DNA from: Synergistaceae bacterium
GTDB taxonomy: Bacteria > Synergistota > Synergistia > Synergistales > Aminobacteriaceae
Direction: 5' to 3'
Length of the DNA stretch: 45,298 nt
Assembly: GCA_017470785.1 (NCBI GenBank)
Contig: JAFUXM010000161.1
Span: 1 to 45,298 of the forward strand
Positions 1 to 7,115 of this stretch are shown piece by piece. A program made the position numbers and the translations under genes. A model generated the notes under the pieces. That model saw nothing but the letters and a program-made list of their open reading frames with translations. It ran no database searches and was not told the DNA's origin. Positions within the stretch are counted from its first letter, which is position 1; the number at the start of each line of letters is the position of its first letter.

Positions 1-1
1 G

Positions 2-535
2 TATATCATGGACGATATAGGCTACGCGATGATACGCAACATGATGCGCATTATACCGGACTTGCTCGAAGACCCAAGAAATTATGACTTAAGAGCCGAG
101 TACGCGTGGATTGCGAGCATGGCGCATAACGGGATATTATCATGCGGCCGCGTTGGCCGCGGCGACTTTGCGTCTCACAGGCTCGGCCATTCGTTAAGCT
201 TATTATTTGATGTGCCGCACGGCGCTTCGCTCTCGGTCATGACCCCGGCTTGGGCAAGGTATTTATACGAAGATAATCCGGTGCCGTTCGCAAGGCTTGC
301 TGAGAATGTATTTGACATATTTGACGGCTCTGACGAAGAGAAAGCCATTGACGCGATAGAGTCGCTCGAGGATTTCTTTAGTTCGATAGGCGCACCTGTG
401 ACGTTAAGAGAACTTGATATAGATGAGGCTGAAATTGAGCGCATAGCTGAAAATGCGTCTAAAGGCGGCGCCTTCGGCAAGTTAAGCAAGCTTGAGCCCG
501 AAGACGTGTTAGAGATTTATAAATTAGCTTATTAA
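2..535 (+). CDS. Iron-containing alcohol dehydrogenase, C-terminal part (cut by window edge)
   Basis: The reading frame is open from base 2, so the start lies upstream of the window; 177 residues are visible. The fragment has the C-terminal signature of group III (Fe-ADH) dehydrogenases: SHRLGHS followed by DVPHG, with the two His (about residues 59 and 73 of the fragment) spaced 14 apart like the two C-terminal metal ligands of FucO. These enzymes reduce aldehydes to alcohols with NAD(P)H in the cytoplasm, usually as a fermentation sink. The rest is the helical C-terminal domain. Butanol-dehydrogenase-like is the best guess for subgroup; the substrate cannot be told. A strong hairpin terminator follows. 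Confidence 0.88.
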   Translation, partial: YIMDDIGYAMIRNMMRIIPDLLEDPRNYDLRAEYAWIASMAHNGILSCGRVGRGDFASHRLGHSLSLLFDVPHGASLSVMTPAWARYLYEDNPVPFARLAENVFDIFDGSDEEKAIDAIESLEDFFSSIGAPVTLRELDIDEAEIERIAENASKGGAFGKLSKLEPEDVLEIYKLAY

Positions 536-570
536 AATATTTTTATAATTAATTTAATAAATATAAAAAT

Positions 571-604
571 CTCCGGCTATGATTTATATTCAGCCGGAGT
601 TTTT
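571..604. terminator. Rho-independent terminator after the alcohol dehydrogenase
   Basis: CTCCGGCT (571-578) and AGCCGGAG (592-599) form a perfect 8-bp stem with a 13-nt loop, followed by TTTTT on the plus strand. An A-run precedes the stem, so it may also stop the minus-strand uracil-DNA glycosylase gene that ends at 614. Confidence 0.85.
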
Positions 605-613
605 ATTTAATTT

Positions 614-1204
614 TTAATTCAGCTCATCAAGTCTTAGTTTTAATTCCTGAACGTCGTGCCATGTTAATTCTTTAGGGCTGCCGACGGCGCGTGAGTCCTC
701 GCGGAGCAAATAGCTTGGGTGAAACATCGCAAATAAAGGCACGCCGCGCCACATTTGCCATTGGCCGCGCATCTTAGTTATGCCGCCGCTGACTTTTAAA
801 AAAAATTTTAACGGCGTGTTGCCCAATGCGACTAAAATTTTAGGCTTTATTAGCGCGATCTGCGCCTCTAAAAATCCGCCGCACTTTAAAATTTCGTCCT
901 GAGTGGGCGTTCTATTATTAGGCGGACGGCACTTTACTACATTTGCGACATAAGCGGCCTGTCTGTCTATCTTAGCGGCAATTAAAATTTTGTCCAGTAA
1001 TTGCCCAGCCCTGCCTACAAACGGCCTGCCTGTTTTATCTTCGTCCTCGCCCGGAGCTTCGCCTACAAGCATTAGCTTAGAGTTTAACTTGCCCTCGCCG
1101 AAGACTGTCTGAGTGCGTGAGCTGCACAGGCCGCAGCGGTCGCAGCGTTTAACCTGCTCTTCAAGCTCTTGAAAAGCGCTTTGATAATTAGACTCGCGGT
1201 TCAA
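614..1204 (-). CDS. Uracil-DNA glycosylase, family 4 (Fe-S type)
   Basis: This enzyme excises uracil from DNA to start base-excision repair. At 196 aa it matches the family. CDRCGLC (Cys21, Cys24) plus Cys92 and Cys108 supply the four ligands of the [4Fe-4S] cluster that defines family 4. The active-site motif GEAPGEDED lies at about residues 48-56, GRPFVGRAG follows, and the C-terminal motif HPSYLLR sits near residue 160. The start is a TTG without an obvious Shine-Dalgarno. The gene overlaps the end of the upstream reductase gene by 17 bp on the same strand, so translation is probably coupled. No ATG alternative would keep the cluster cysteines. Confidence 0.9.
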   Translation of the reverse strand: MNRESNYQSAFQELEEQVKRCDRCGLCSSRTQTVFGEGKLNSKLMLVGEAPGEDEDKTGRPFVGRAGQLLDKILIAAKIDRQAAYVANVVKCRPPNNRTPTQDEILKCGGFLEAQIALIKPKILVALGNTPLKFFLKVSGGITKMRGQWQMWRGVPLFAMFHPSYLLREDSRAVGSPKELTWHDVQELKLRLDELN

Positions 1205-2057
1205 AATATTTTATAAGGGCCTGCGTGCCCAAGTTGCCCATGCCCCGTGCCTCAAGCTCTTTATACTCATCAAGCACTGTTTTAAGCATATTTAAATTCA
1301 AGCCGCTTTGCGCTGCCTCTTCGCTGGCGAGCTTCATGTCTTTAATAAAATGCTTTATGAAGAAACCCGGGGCGAAATTGCCCTCGAGTATTCTTGGGCC
1401 GAACATGTCAAGCTGCTTGCTGCCGGCTGAGCCTGTAGCAGTAGATTTTAAGAACGCGCCTAAGTTTAAGCCCTTAGCCTGAGCATATGCCAGAGCTTCA
1501 CACAGGCCGCTCATAGCGCCGGCAATCATGATTTGATTTGCGAGCTTTGCGTGCTGGCCGCAGCCTGCCTTGCCGTGATAAATTATATTCGTACCCATTG
1601 CCCTGAACAGCGGCAAGCACTCGTCAAAATCTTTTTGGTCGCCGCCGACCATAATCGACAGCGTGCCGTTCTTAGCGCCGGTATCGCCGCCGGTGACCGG
1701 TGCATCCATGACGTGAAAGCCTTTTGCCGTTCCGGCCTCGTAAATTCTCTCGGCAAGGCTCGGGCTTGTAGTAGTCATATCGATTAGATATGCGCCGCTG
1801 TTCGCGCTGTCTAAAATATTGCCGGGCTTAAAGTAAACTTCTTCGACATCAGGCGGAAAGCCTACGATAGTTATAACAGTCTCTGCCTCTTTGACGCAGT
1901 CGGCTATAGTGCTGTGAAATATCGCGCCTTCGCCTATTACATCCGTAACTTTCGCCATGTCGCGGGCAAATATATGAAGTTCAAAGCCGGCCTTCATTAA
2001 GTTGCGTACCATTGACTTGCCCATGATGCCGACGCCTATGAACCCTATCTTTCGCAT
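1188..2057 (-). CDS. 3-hydroxyisobutyrate dehydrogenase family NAD(P)-dependent reductase
   Basis: A 289-aa member of the beta-hydroxyacid dehydrogenase family (HIBADH, tartronate semialdehyde reductase GarR, succinic semialdehyde reductase). Visible are the Rossmann motif GFIGVGIMGKSM at residues 5-16, the substrate loop DAPVTGGDTGA at 118-128, and the catalytic lysine in HAKLANQ (Lys171). I chose the ATG at 2057 because AGAGGTGA lies at the right distance upstream; a GTG four codons earlier overlaps that site. The exact hydroxyacid cannot be told. It forms an operon with the uracil-DNA glycosylase gene, with no evident functional link. Confidence 0.88.
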   Translation of the reverse strand: MRKIGFIGVGIMGKSMVRNLMKAGFELHIFARDMAKVTDVIGEGAIFHSTIADCVKEAETVITIVGFPPDVEEVYFKPGNILDSANSGAYLIDMTTTSPSLAERIYEAGTAKGFHVMDAPVTGGDTGAKNGTLSIMVGGDQKDFDECLPLFRAMGTNIIYHGKAGCGQHAKLANQIMIAGAMSGLCEALAYAQAKGLNLGAFLKSTATGSAGSKQLDMFGPRILEGNFAPGFFIKHFIKDMKLASEEAAQSGLNLNMLKTVLDEYKELEARGMGNLGTQALIKYFEPRV

Positions 2058-2157
2058 GTTAAAAATCACCTCTGTTTTTATGATTTACTGATTATATTAT
2101 AAAATAATTAAATTAATATTTAAATTTTAATTAATCGAGAGGAGCGCGCTTGACAAC

Positions 2158-3150
2158 ATGCTCACGGTGAACACGGCGGGTAAGTCCGCGAAAGCAGCGG
2201 CGGATTTAACGGCTGAGGCGTTAAAGAAATTTGCAAATCAGAACGAACAGGAAATTCAAGTTATAGTTGAAGATACGATGTCCGCGTTTGAGATCCAAAA
2301 AATTTTGGAAAAATTTGGCTTGAGCGTATCTATACAGGATGACGACGGGCGCATGACATTAACGGGCAGCGTTAAGACAGCAGCGGCTAAAGTTCAAGAC
2401 AGGCAAGAGCCGTTGCAAGAGACAGCGCCAGTGCAGCCTGAAAAATTATTTGAGCCTGAGCAGCAAGCGCCAGTGCAGCCCCAAAATTTATTTAAGCCTG
2501 AGCCTGAGACAGCGCCAGTTCAAGCCGAGCCGGAAAAATTATTTAAGCCTGAGCCAGTGCAAAGCAAGCCGGAAATTTTATTTAAGCCTGAGCCTGAGCA
2601 GCCAGTCAAGCCTCAAAAATTATTTGAGCCTGAGCGAGATAAGCTTGAGCAGGCTGAACGCGAATTTTTTGAACGGGATAATATTAAAGTAGAAGAAGAT
2701 TTTAGAAATAGCAGCGCGATAGCTGATAAAGCAACTGAGAGCAAAGAGATTCAGGAATTGAATTTGAAAGTTAAGCAAGCTATAGCTGATAAAGAGGCCG
2801 GGGCTAAGCATGAGGCCGGCGGCGTGTTTGTGATCATGGGCAGGACGTTAGGGCGCGGCGACGATAAGCTCGGCGGAATTTTGATTAAGGGTTTTCTGGC
2901 CGGCCTTGCAAGGTCTGAGCCTGCGCCGGACTCGATTATATTATTAAACGGCGGCGTGAAGCTTGCGCTGTTTGACTCGTCAACATGCGACCACTTGAAA
3001 GATTTAGAGGCCCGCGGCACGCAGATATTAATCAGCGGCGTCTGCACAAGCCATTTCGGCATAACTGACAGCATCGGCGCAGGCGTTATAGCTAATATTT
3101 ACGAGATAGTCGATGTGATTAATAAAGCTGTCAAGGTAGTCTGCCTGTGA
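2158..3150 (+). CDS. yedF: YedF-type selenium-metabolism protein with degenerate TusA domain
   Basis: Three parts are visible. Residues 1-72 have the TusA fold pattern (VNTAGKSAKAAADLTAEAL, then IQVIVED), but the CPxP active-site motif expected near residues 11-14 is missing, so no sulfur- or selenium-carrying Cys is present there. Residues 73-215 are a charged Pro/Glu-rich linker with five LF[KE]PE repeats. Residues 222-330 are the DsrE-like YedF domain: MGRTLGRGDDKLGG, then a LLNGGVKLAL-type strand and an SGVCTSHFGI segment keeping one Cys. YedF co-occurs with SelD in selenium-using bacteria; its reaction is unknown. A selD gene lies 38 kb downstream. Ordinary YedF proteins are around 200 aa, so the linker explains the 330 aa. 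The gene overlaps the next by 4 bp. GAGAGGAG precedes the ATG. Confidence 0.82.
   Translation: MLTVNTAGKSAKAAADLTAEALKKFANQNEQEIQVIVEDTMSAFEIQKILEKFGLSVSIQDDDGRMTLTGSVKTAAAKVQDRQEPLQETAPVQPEKLFEPEQQAPVQPQNLFKPEPETAPVQAEPEKLFKPEPVQSKPEILFKPEPEQPVKPQKLFEPERDKLEQAEREFFERDNIKVEEDFRNSSAIADKATESKEIQELNLKVKQAIADKEAGAKHEAGGVFVIMGRTLGRGDDKLGGILIKGFLAGLARSEPAPDSIILLNGGVKLALFDSSTCDHLKDLEARGTQILISGVCTSHFGITDSIGAGVIANIYEIVDVINKAVKVVCL
2425..2640 (+). repeat. Five degenerate LF[KE]PE protein repeats inside yedF
   Basis: The DNA encodes LFEPE, LFKPE, LFKPE, LFKPE and LFEPE at residues 97, 111, 128, 141 and 155, separated by Pro/Gln/Glu-rich spacers of 13-17 residues per period. Short LFxPE motifs in a disordered linker look like peptide ligands for a partner protein, but that is inference. 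Confidence 0.8.
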
Positions 3151-3725
3151 AATATAATTTAAATTTAGCATTAAGCTATGTCTGGGAAATTTTCACAGGC
3201 GTGCGCGACGCAGGCGACATAGTTAAACACTCTGAAATCCAGTTTAAGTTCAAGGCATATGCAGCGTTAGTTATAAAATTAATAAGGCTGTTAGTTATAC
3301 TTGCGCTGATATTCGGGGGCTGCTTGGCTGTATTTTTTTATTATGAAAATTTTATTAAAGTTCATGAGCAAAATTTAAAGATTAAAGCCAAGGCAGATAG
3401 ATCACAGGAGCAAGAACTGCAGGCGCTGGCCGAGAAAGTATTAAAGTTTCGTGCTGACGCTCATATCTTAGCTGACAGGATAAATCTATTTGACAGCGAG
3501 CCCGAGGCTGAAGCTAATGATAATTTGCCTGAGATGAGCGTTAAGGCAAAAATTTTAAGCAATAATAAACGCAAGAGCTTAATTATATTAAGCGTGAATA
3601 AAAATAATTTTAGGCTGCGGACTGGCGAGGCTTTCACGTTTGACGGAATGCAGGGGCGTGTTATCAGCATTAATCGCGACAGCGTGTTAATTAACTTTAA
3701 CGGCAGAGAAATAGAAATTAAATAA
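3147..3725 (+). CDS. Single-pass membrane protein, unknown, coupled to yedF
   Basis: This 192-aa protein is not recognised. Residues 1-43 would be cytoplasmic, a hydrophobic helix spans about 45-66, a coiled-coil-like stretch covers 70-115, and the C-terminus (140-192) reads as beta strands ending in VLINFNGREIEIK. That order (cytoplasmic stub, one membrane helix, small periplasmic beta domain with a GEAF...GRVISI turn) resembles inner-membrane partners of secretins such as GspC or PilP, and a secretin gene lies 1.6 kb downstream; this is only a structural guess. The GTG start overlaps the yedF stop (GTGA), so translation is coupled. Confidence 0.7.
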   Translation: MKYNLNLALSYVWEIFTGVRDAGDIVKHSEIQFKFKAYAALVIKLIRLLVILALIFGGCLAVFFYYENFIKVHEQNLKIKAKADRSQEQELQALAEKVLKFRADAHILADRINLFDSEPEAEANDNLPEMSVKAKILSNNKRKSLIILSVNKNNFRLRTGEAFTFDGMQGRVISINRDSVLINFNGREIEIK

Positions 3726-3750
3726 TTATAAATTACAGGAGGCTTAAAGC

Positions 3751-4659
3751 TTGGCCGGAAAGAAATTTAATATTAAAAAATACAAAGAGCTTGAGAAAAA
3801 ATATAAAAAGCTTGAGGCGACTTTGCCTTATGATAAGCGCATTGAAAATGTCGATATTTCGAATGACTTTATGTTTTGCTATATCATGCAGGATAAAGAG
3901 ATATTTGCCGAGGTCTTGAGCAGGATTTTGCCGGATATTCAAATCGGGCGGGTTGAGTTATGCGAGTATCAAAAGACTATGCGCGAGTATATCGACATGC
4001 AGGGCGTGCGTTTTGACGTTTACGCCAAGACGAGCTTAAACGGCGAGATGAAAATTTTTGATGTTGAGATGCAGAACGCTAACGAGGACAGTCTGCCGAA
4101 GCGGGCTCGGTATTATCATTCTATAATGACGTCTAATATTATGAATCGTGCTAAAATAAAAAATTATAAATATCTGCCGTGCGAGTTTGTAATTTTTATT
4201 TGCAAATTTGATTTATTTAAACGGGGCAAATATATTTACGAATTTGAAAATTTGTGTATAGACGATAAGGATTTGAGTTTAGGCGACGACACGCATACGA
4301 TATTTGTAAACGCTGCCGGTTCAATCGGCGAGATTAGCCCTAAGCTCAAAAATTTTTTAGATTTTGTTTTGGGCAAGACGTCTAACGATCCGTTTATCAC
4401 GGAGCTTGAGGACAGGATAGTACTTGCTAAGCAAAGACCTGAATGGAGGATGGATTACATGAAGTTATTAATGCGCGACAGTTTGAATTTTGAAGCAGGG
4501 CTAGCAGAAGGGGAGAAGCAGGGTATTGTTAAGGGTACTCTCGGCGAGAAATTTGCTACGGCTAAGAGAATGCTGAGCTTGAACTTTAAACTTTCTGAAA
4601 TTATGGAAGCGACGCAGTTATCACTTAATGATTTAAATTCTCTCTTGCAGCAGGCATAG
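3751..4659 (+). CDS. Rpn-family PD-(D/E)XK nuclease (recombination-promoting nuclease / 'transposase' family)
   Basis: A 302-aa protein with a Lys-rich N-terminus, then the family core: ISNDFMFCYIMQD (36-48), VRFDVYA with Asp89, and FDVEMQ with Asp104, Glu106 and Gln108, forming the PD-(D/E)XK active site, then RARYYHS (118-124). Rpn proteins are Mg-dependent DNA nucleases; in E. coli they are growth-toxic, take part in phage defence, and are held in check by a small protein translated from an internal start in the same gene. The C-terminal module (237-302) begins with an internal ATG behind a strong Shine-Dalgarno, and three more copies of that module follow. The start is TTG, 9 nt after AGGAGG. 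No transposon ends are seen, so 'transposase' is probably a misnomer. Confidence 0.88.
   Translation: MAGKKFNIKKYKELEKKYKKLEATLPYDKRIENVDISNDFMFCYIMQDKEIFAEVLSRILPDIQIGRVELCEYQKTMREYIDMQGVRFDVYAKTSLNGEMKIFDVEMQNANEDSLPKRARYYHSIMTSNIMNRAKIKNYKYLPCEFVIFICKFDLFKRGKYIYEFENLCIDDKDLSLGDDTHTIFVNAAGSIGEISPKLKNFLDFVLGKTSNDPFITELEDRIVLAKQRPEWRMDYMKLLMRDSLNFEAGLAEGEKQGIVKGTLGEKFATAKRMLSLNFKLSEIMEATQLSLNDLNSLLQQA
4459..4659 (+). CDS. Predicted intragenic small Rpn product (antitoxin-like), same frame as the nuclease
   Basis: Within the nuclease gene, GGAGG at 4445-4449 stands 9 nt before an in-frame ATG (4459), giving a 66-aa product that begins MKLLMRDSLNF and ends ...DLNSLLQQA. The site is as good as those of real gene starts in this window. 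In E. coli, comparable internal starts in rpn genes yield RpnS proteins that bind and inhibit the full-length nuclease. The three downstream copies begin at exactly this methionine, which independently supports it as a functional start. Expression is not shown. Confidence 0.6.
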   Translation: MKLLMRDSLNFEAGLAEGEKQGIVKGTLGEKFATAKRMLSLNFKLSEIMEATQLSLNDLNSLLQQA

Positions 4660-4663
4660 GATT

Positions 4664-4840
4664 ATGAAATTATTAATGCGCGACAGTTTGAATTTTGAAG
4701 CAGGCGAGCGGCATGGTACTCTCAGCGAGAAATTTGCCACGGCTAAACGAATGCTGAGCTTGAACTTTACACTGTCTGAAATTATGGAAGCAACGCAGTT
4801 ATCTCTTAATGATTTAAATTCGCTCGTGCTGCAGGCATAG
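4664..4840 (+). CDS. Rpn C-terminal module, tandem copy 2 (58 aa)
   Basis: A free-standing ORF that repeats the C-terminal module of the upstream nuclease: MKLLMRDSLNFEAG, a variable middle (ERHGTLSEKF), then ATAKRMLSLNF and a conserved end ...LNDLNSLVLQA. It starts 4 nt after the nuclease stop (TAG-GATT-ATG) with no strong Shine-Dalgarno, so it would be read by reinitiation. Length differences from the parent are multiples of three, which argues that it is translated. Likely an extra small partner or inhibitor of the nuclease, or a recombination donor for its C-terminus. Confidence 0.6.
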   Translation: MKLLMRDSLNFEAGERHGTLSEKFATAKRMLSLNFTLSEIMEATQLSLNDLNSLVLQA

Positions 4841-4844
4841 GATT

Positions 4845-5033
4845 ATGAAATTATTAATGCGGGACAGTTTGAATTTTGAAGCAGGGCGAGCAGAAGGGGA
4901 GAAGCAGGGTATTATTAAAGCAAATCTTGCCACGGCTAAACGAATGTTGAGCTTGGGCTTTAAAATTTCTGAGATTATGGAAACAACGCAGTTATCACTT
5001 AATGATTTAAATTCTCTTTTGCAGCAGGCGTAG
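4845..5033 (+). CDS. Rpn C-terminal module, tandem copy 3 (62 aa)
   Basis: Closest to the parent module in its middle part (RAEGEKQGI is shared with the nuclease), then IKANLATAKRML and the conserved end ...LNDLNSLLQQA. It begins 4 nt after the copy 2 stop with the same TAG-GATT-ATG junction, so reinitiation is likely. The ORF is intact. Confidence 0.6.
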   Translation: MKLLMRDSLNFEAGRAEGEKQGIIKANLATAKRMLSLGFKISEIMETTQLSLNDLNSLLQQA

Positions 5034-5039
5034 GCTTAC

Positions 5040-5207
5040 ATGAAATTATTAATGCGGGACAGTTTGAATTTTGAAGCAGGCGCACTCAAAGAGAAATTTG
5101 CCACGGCTAAACGGATGTTGAGTTCTGGCTTTAAAATGCCTGAAATTATGGAAGCAACGCAGCTCTCACTCGAGGATTTAAATTCTCTCGTGCATTTGCA
5201 GGCGTAA
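5040..5207 (+). CDS. Rpn C-terminal module, tandem copy 4 (55 aa)
   Basis: The shortest copy: MKLLMRDSLNFEAG is kept, the middle shrinks to ALKEKF, and the end diverges slightly (LEDLNSLVHLQA). It starts 6 nt after the copy 3 stop. It is intact and ends with TAA just before an A+T-rich hairpin that may terminate the array. Confidence 0.57.
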   Translation: MKLLMRDSLNFEAGALKEKFATAKRMLSSGFKMPEIMEATQLSLEDLNSLVHLQA

Positions 5208-5251
5208 AATTTAAAATTAAAATTAAATTAAAAATTTAAAAATAAAATTTT

Positions 5252-5303
5252 AAAAATTAAGTGAAATTTATTATAATAATTTAATAAATTTTACTTAATT
5301 TTT
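5252..5303. terminator. Long A+T hairpin between the Rpn array and the secretin
   Basis: A 21-bp inverted repeat (5252-5272 and 5283-5303; one G-T type mismatch) with a 10-nt loop, ending in TTTTT on the plus strand. It could terminate the Rpn array transcript. The stem holds almost no G or C, so a cruciform or protein-binding site is an alternative. Confidence 0.5.
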
Positions 5304-5333
5304 ATTTTATATGATAAGGGGAAATAAAATTTT

Positions 5334-6974
5334 ATGAGACGCGCTGGCTTTGTGACTTTCAAGCTTGTTATATTTGCAGCAATAATTATATTTATGCTTG
5401 CGTCTCAGAGTGCTGCAGCAGCGCCGTTAAAGCAAAATAAAATATTAAATAATTTAAATATCTATCAGCTGGGCGAAGCTGATGTAGTAATTAGCTTTAA
5501 CGGCAAAGACCTGCCAGAGCCGGAAATTATTTTGAGCGATGATCTTTTGCAGTTTAAATTTATAAATTCTGAAAATAAATTAAATTATAAAAATTATGAT
5601 TTAAATGCAGTGCCTTTAGTTTTAGATTATGAAATAAAAAATTTAAGCGGCGATGTGATAATAAATATAGCGACGCAGAGGCCGATGCAAATTCATAGCC
5701 GTAATCGCAGTACTTTCAGGTTTGAGCTTAAAGGCAATAATAAAAATAATATTAAGCTGTCAAAGCCGGTTAAAGATAATTTAAATCTTGAAGTTATCTT
5801 TCCCAAGAACGAGAAAATTAGTTTTGAAGCAGATGATATATCACTGCGAGAGGTCTTCTCGCTGTTCGTAAAGTATATTAATAAAAACGTAATTATAGAC
5901 GCATCGTTTCCGGTTAAAAATATAACTATGAGTTTGCATAACATGCCGCTCTATGACGCAATGCGTAATTTTATGGCGGCTAATAATATTGCGTTTAGAT
6001 TATTAGATAATAATACAGTGGTGTTTGGAAGTGCGGACGGGCTGTCGCATTTCTCAGGCAGTGAGAAGTTAGCTAAAATTAATATAGCTTACGCTGACTT
6101 AAAAGAGCTTCAGGAGCGTTTAATAAAGCTGTTGAATTTAAACGGCGAGAAAATTATAGTTGATAATAGAACGCGCGATTTATATATTAAGACTAATCCT
6201 GAGAAATTAGAGCTTGCTAAAAATTTAATTCAGAAATTGGACAGTCCAGGCCGGCAAGTTAAAATTTACGCAAGAATATTTGAATTTTCTGATAATTATA
6301 ATAAAGAACTTGAGAGTGCGCTTGACGCAGTTTATAAACACTGGCAGTTTAACTTCACGCCTCAAAGCGGCGGCAGAGTCAGATATTTATACAGCAATCC
6401 TGAAAGTTTAATTAACGGTGTATTAAGGCAGTTTGATATGACGTTTAGAAGTCTTGAGAATAAAGGCCGCGGCAGGACGATTGCCAGTCCTTCGGTGACT
6501 GCGATAAGCGGCCAAGAGGCAAAGATTAGCCTGACTGAAGAGTATCCGTATATAAAAGAACATGACGAAGCGGGCAACACTGAATGGGGAACGCAGACCG
6601 TCGGCCCGCAGCTTTTAATAACGCCGCGCATAGGCCGCGATAATTTAATCAGCATGAAGATAGATATTCAAACTGGAGACGTAATCGAGATGATAACGGG
6701 CAGCAACGGTGAGCAAATGCCAAGGACGTCAAAGCGCAGCGTCGCTACTAATTTACTTGTGCATGACGGCGAGCCATTTGTGATAGGCGGCCTGTTTCAC
6801 GAGAGCGAAGCGACAAGACGCGCCGGTATCCCAGTATTAAGTGACACGCCTTTATTAGGCAGCTTATTTAAATATAAATTTCAAGAATATAATAAAAATC
6901 AGGCCGTGATATTAGTCGTACCGTATATTATAGACACTCAGGACTCACCAATCGAGTTTGAAATTATAGAATAA
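5334..6974 (+). CDS. Secretin (PilQ/GspD-type outer-membrane pore)
   Basis: A 546-aa secretin that would form the outer-membrane ring of a type IV pilus or type II secretion machine. A signal peptide spans about 1-29 (cleavage in SAAAA|PLK). An AMIN-like beta domain covers about 40-135, an STN domain 160-215 (ISFEADDISLREVF), and an N1-type domain 245-300. The C-terminal secretin domain includes IASPSVTAISGQ, VATNLLVHDGEPFVIGGL and the hallmark GIPVLSDTPLLGSLF. It stands alone here; the only possible partner is the membrane protein at 3147-3725. GGGGAAA precedes the ATG. PilQ-like is favoured because of the AMIN domain. Confidence 0.88.
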   Translation: MRRAGFVTFKLVIFAAIIIFMLASQSAAAAPLKQNKILNNLNIYQLGEADVVISFNGKDLPEPEIILSDDLLQFKFINSENKLNYKNYDLNAVPLVLDYEIKNLSGDVIINIATQRPMQIHSRNRSTFRFELKGNNKNNIKLSKPVKDNLNLEVIFPKNEKISFEADDISLREVFSLFVKYINKNVIIDASFPVKNITMSLHNMPLYDAMRNFMAANNIAFRLLDNNTVVFGSADGLSHFSGSEKLAKINIAYADLKELQERLIKLLNLNGEKIIVDNRTRDLYIKTNPEKLELAKNLIQKLDSPGRQVKIYARIFEFSDNYNKELESALDAVYKHWQFNFTPQSGGRVRYLYSNPESLINGVLRQFDMTFRSLENKGRGRTIASPSVTAISGQEAKISLTEEYPYIKEHDEAGNTEWGTQTVGPQLLITPRIGRDNLISMKIDIQTGDVIEMITGSNGEQMPRTSKRSVATNLLVHDGEPFVIGGLFHESEATRRAGIPVLSDTPLLGSLFKYKFQEYNKNQAVILVVPYIIDTQDSPIEFEIIE

Positions 6975-7115
6975 AAAATTTTTCACACAAGCCTTTCCAA
7001 AATACCCGCCCTTAAAATAATTTTTGAATTTAAAATCAAGAATATTATAATAATTTTTAAAATTTATTTAATAATAAATTTAATTAAATTTTAAAAATTA
7101 AAGGAGATTTTAGAG

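Larger units (their letters stand above)
4459..5207 (+). repeat. Tandem array of four Rpn C-terminal modules (~170-205 bp each)
   Basis: Unit starts are at 4459, 4664, 4845 and 5040, giving periods of 205, 181 and 195 bp. Each unit has a conserved left part (35-40 bp), a variable middle with in-frame indels, and a conserved right part of about 110 bp. Substitutions fall largely at third positions. The copies are direct repeats, so recombination could delete units or swap the nuclease C-terminus. Confidence 0.85.

Noticed and set aside
175-489. Long open frames opposite or overlapping real genes (for example 175-489, 1225-1482, 8154-8768, 13202-13594, 15005-15400)
   Set aside because: They are antisense or out-of-frame shadows of well-supported genes, with Ser-rich, non-protein-like content.
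2150-2180. A TGA in the alternative TTG frame upstream of yedF as a selenocysteine codon
   Set aside because: That frame gives no TusA-like sequence, and no SECIS-type hairpin with a suitable G loop follows. The ATG frame gives the family pattern.
4459-5207. CRISPR-like or minisatellite interpretation of the regular repeats
   Set aside because: Units are 170-205 bp, protein-coding in each copy, with in-frame indels. There are no short repeats with unique spacers.
3751-5207. Insertion sequence call for the 'transposase' annotation of Rpn proteins
   Set aside because: No terminal inverted repeats or target duplications bracket the gene. The family acts as nucleases, and the catalytic motif is PD-(D/E)XK, not DDE.
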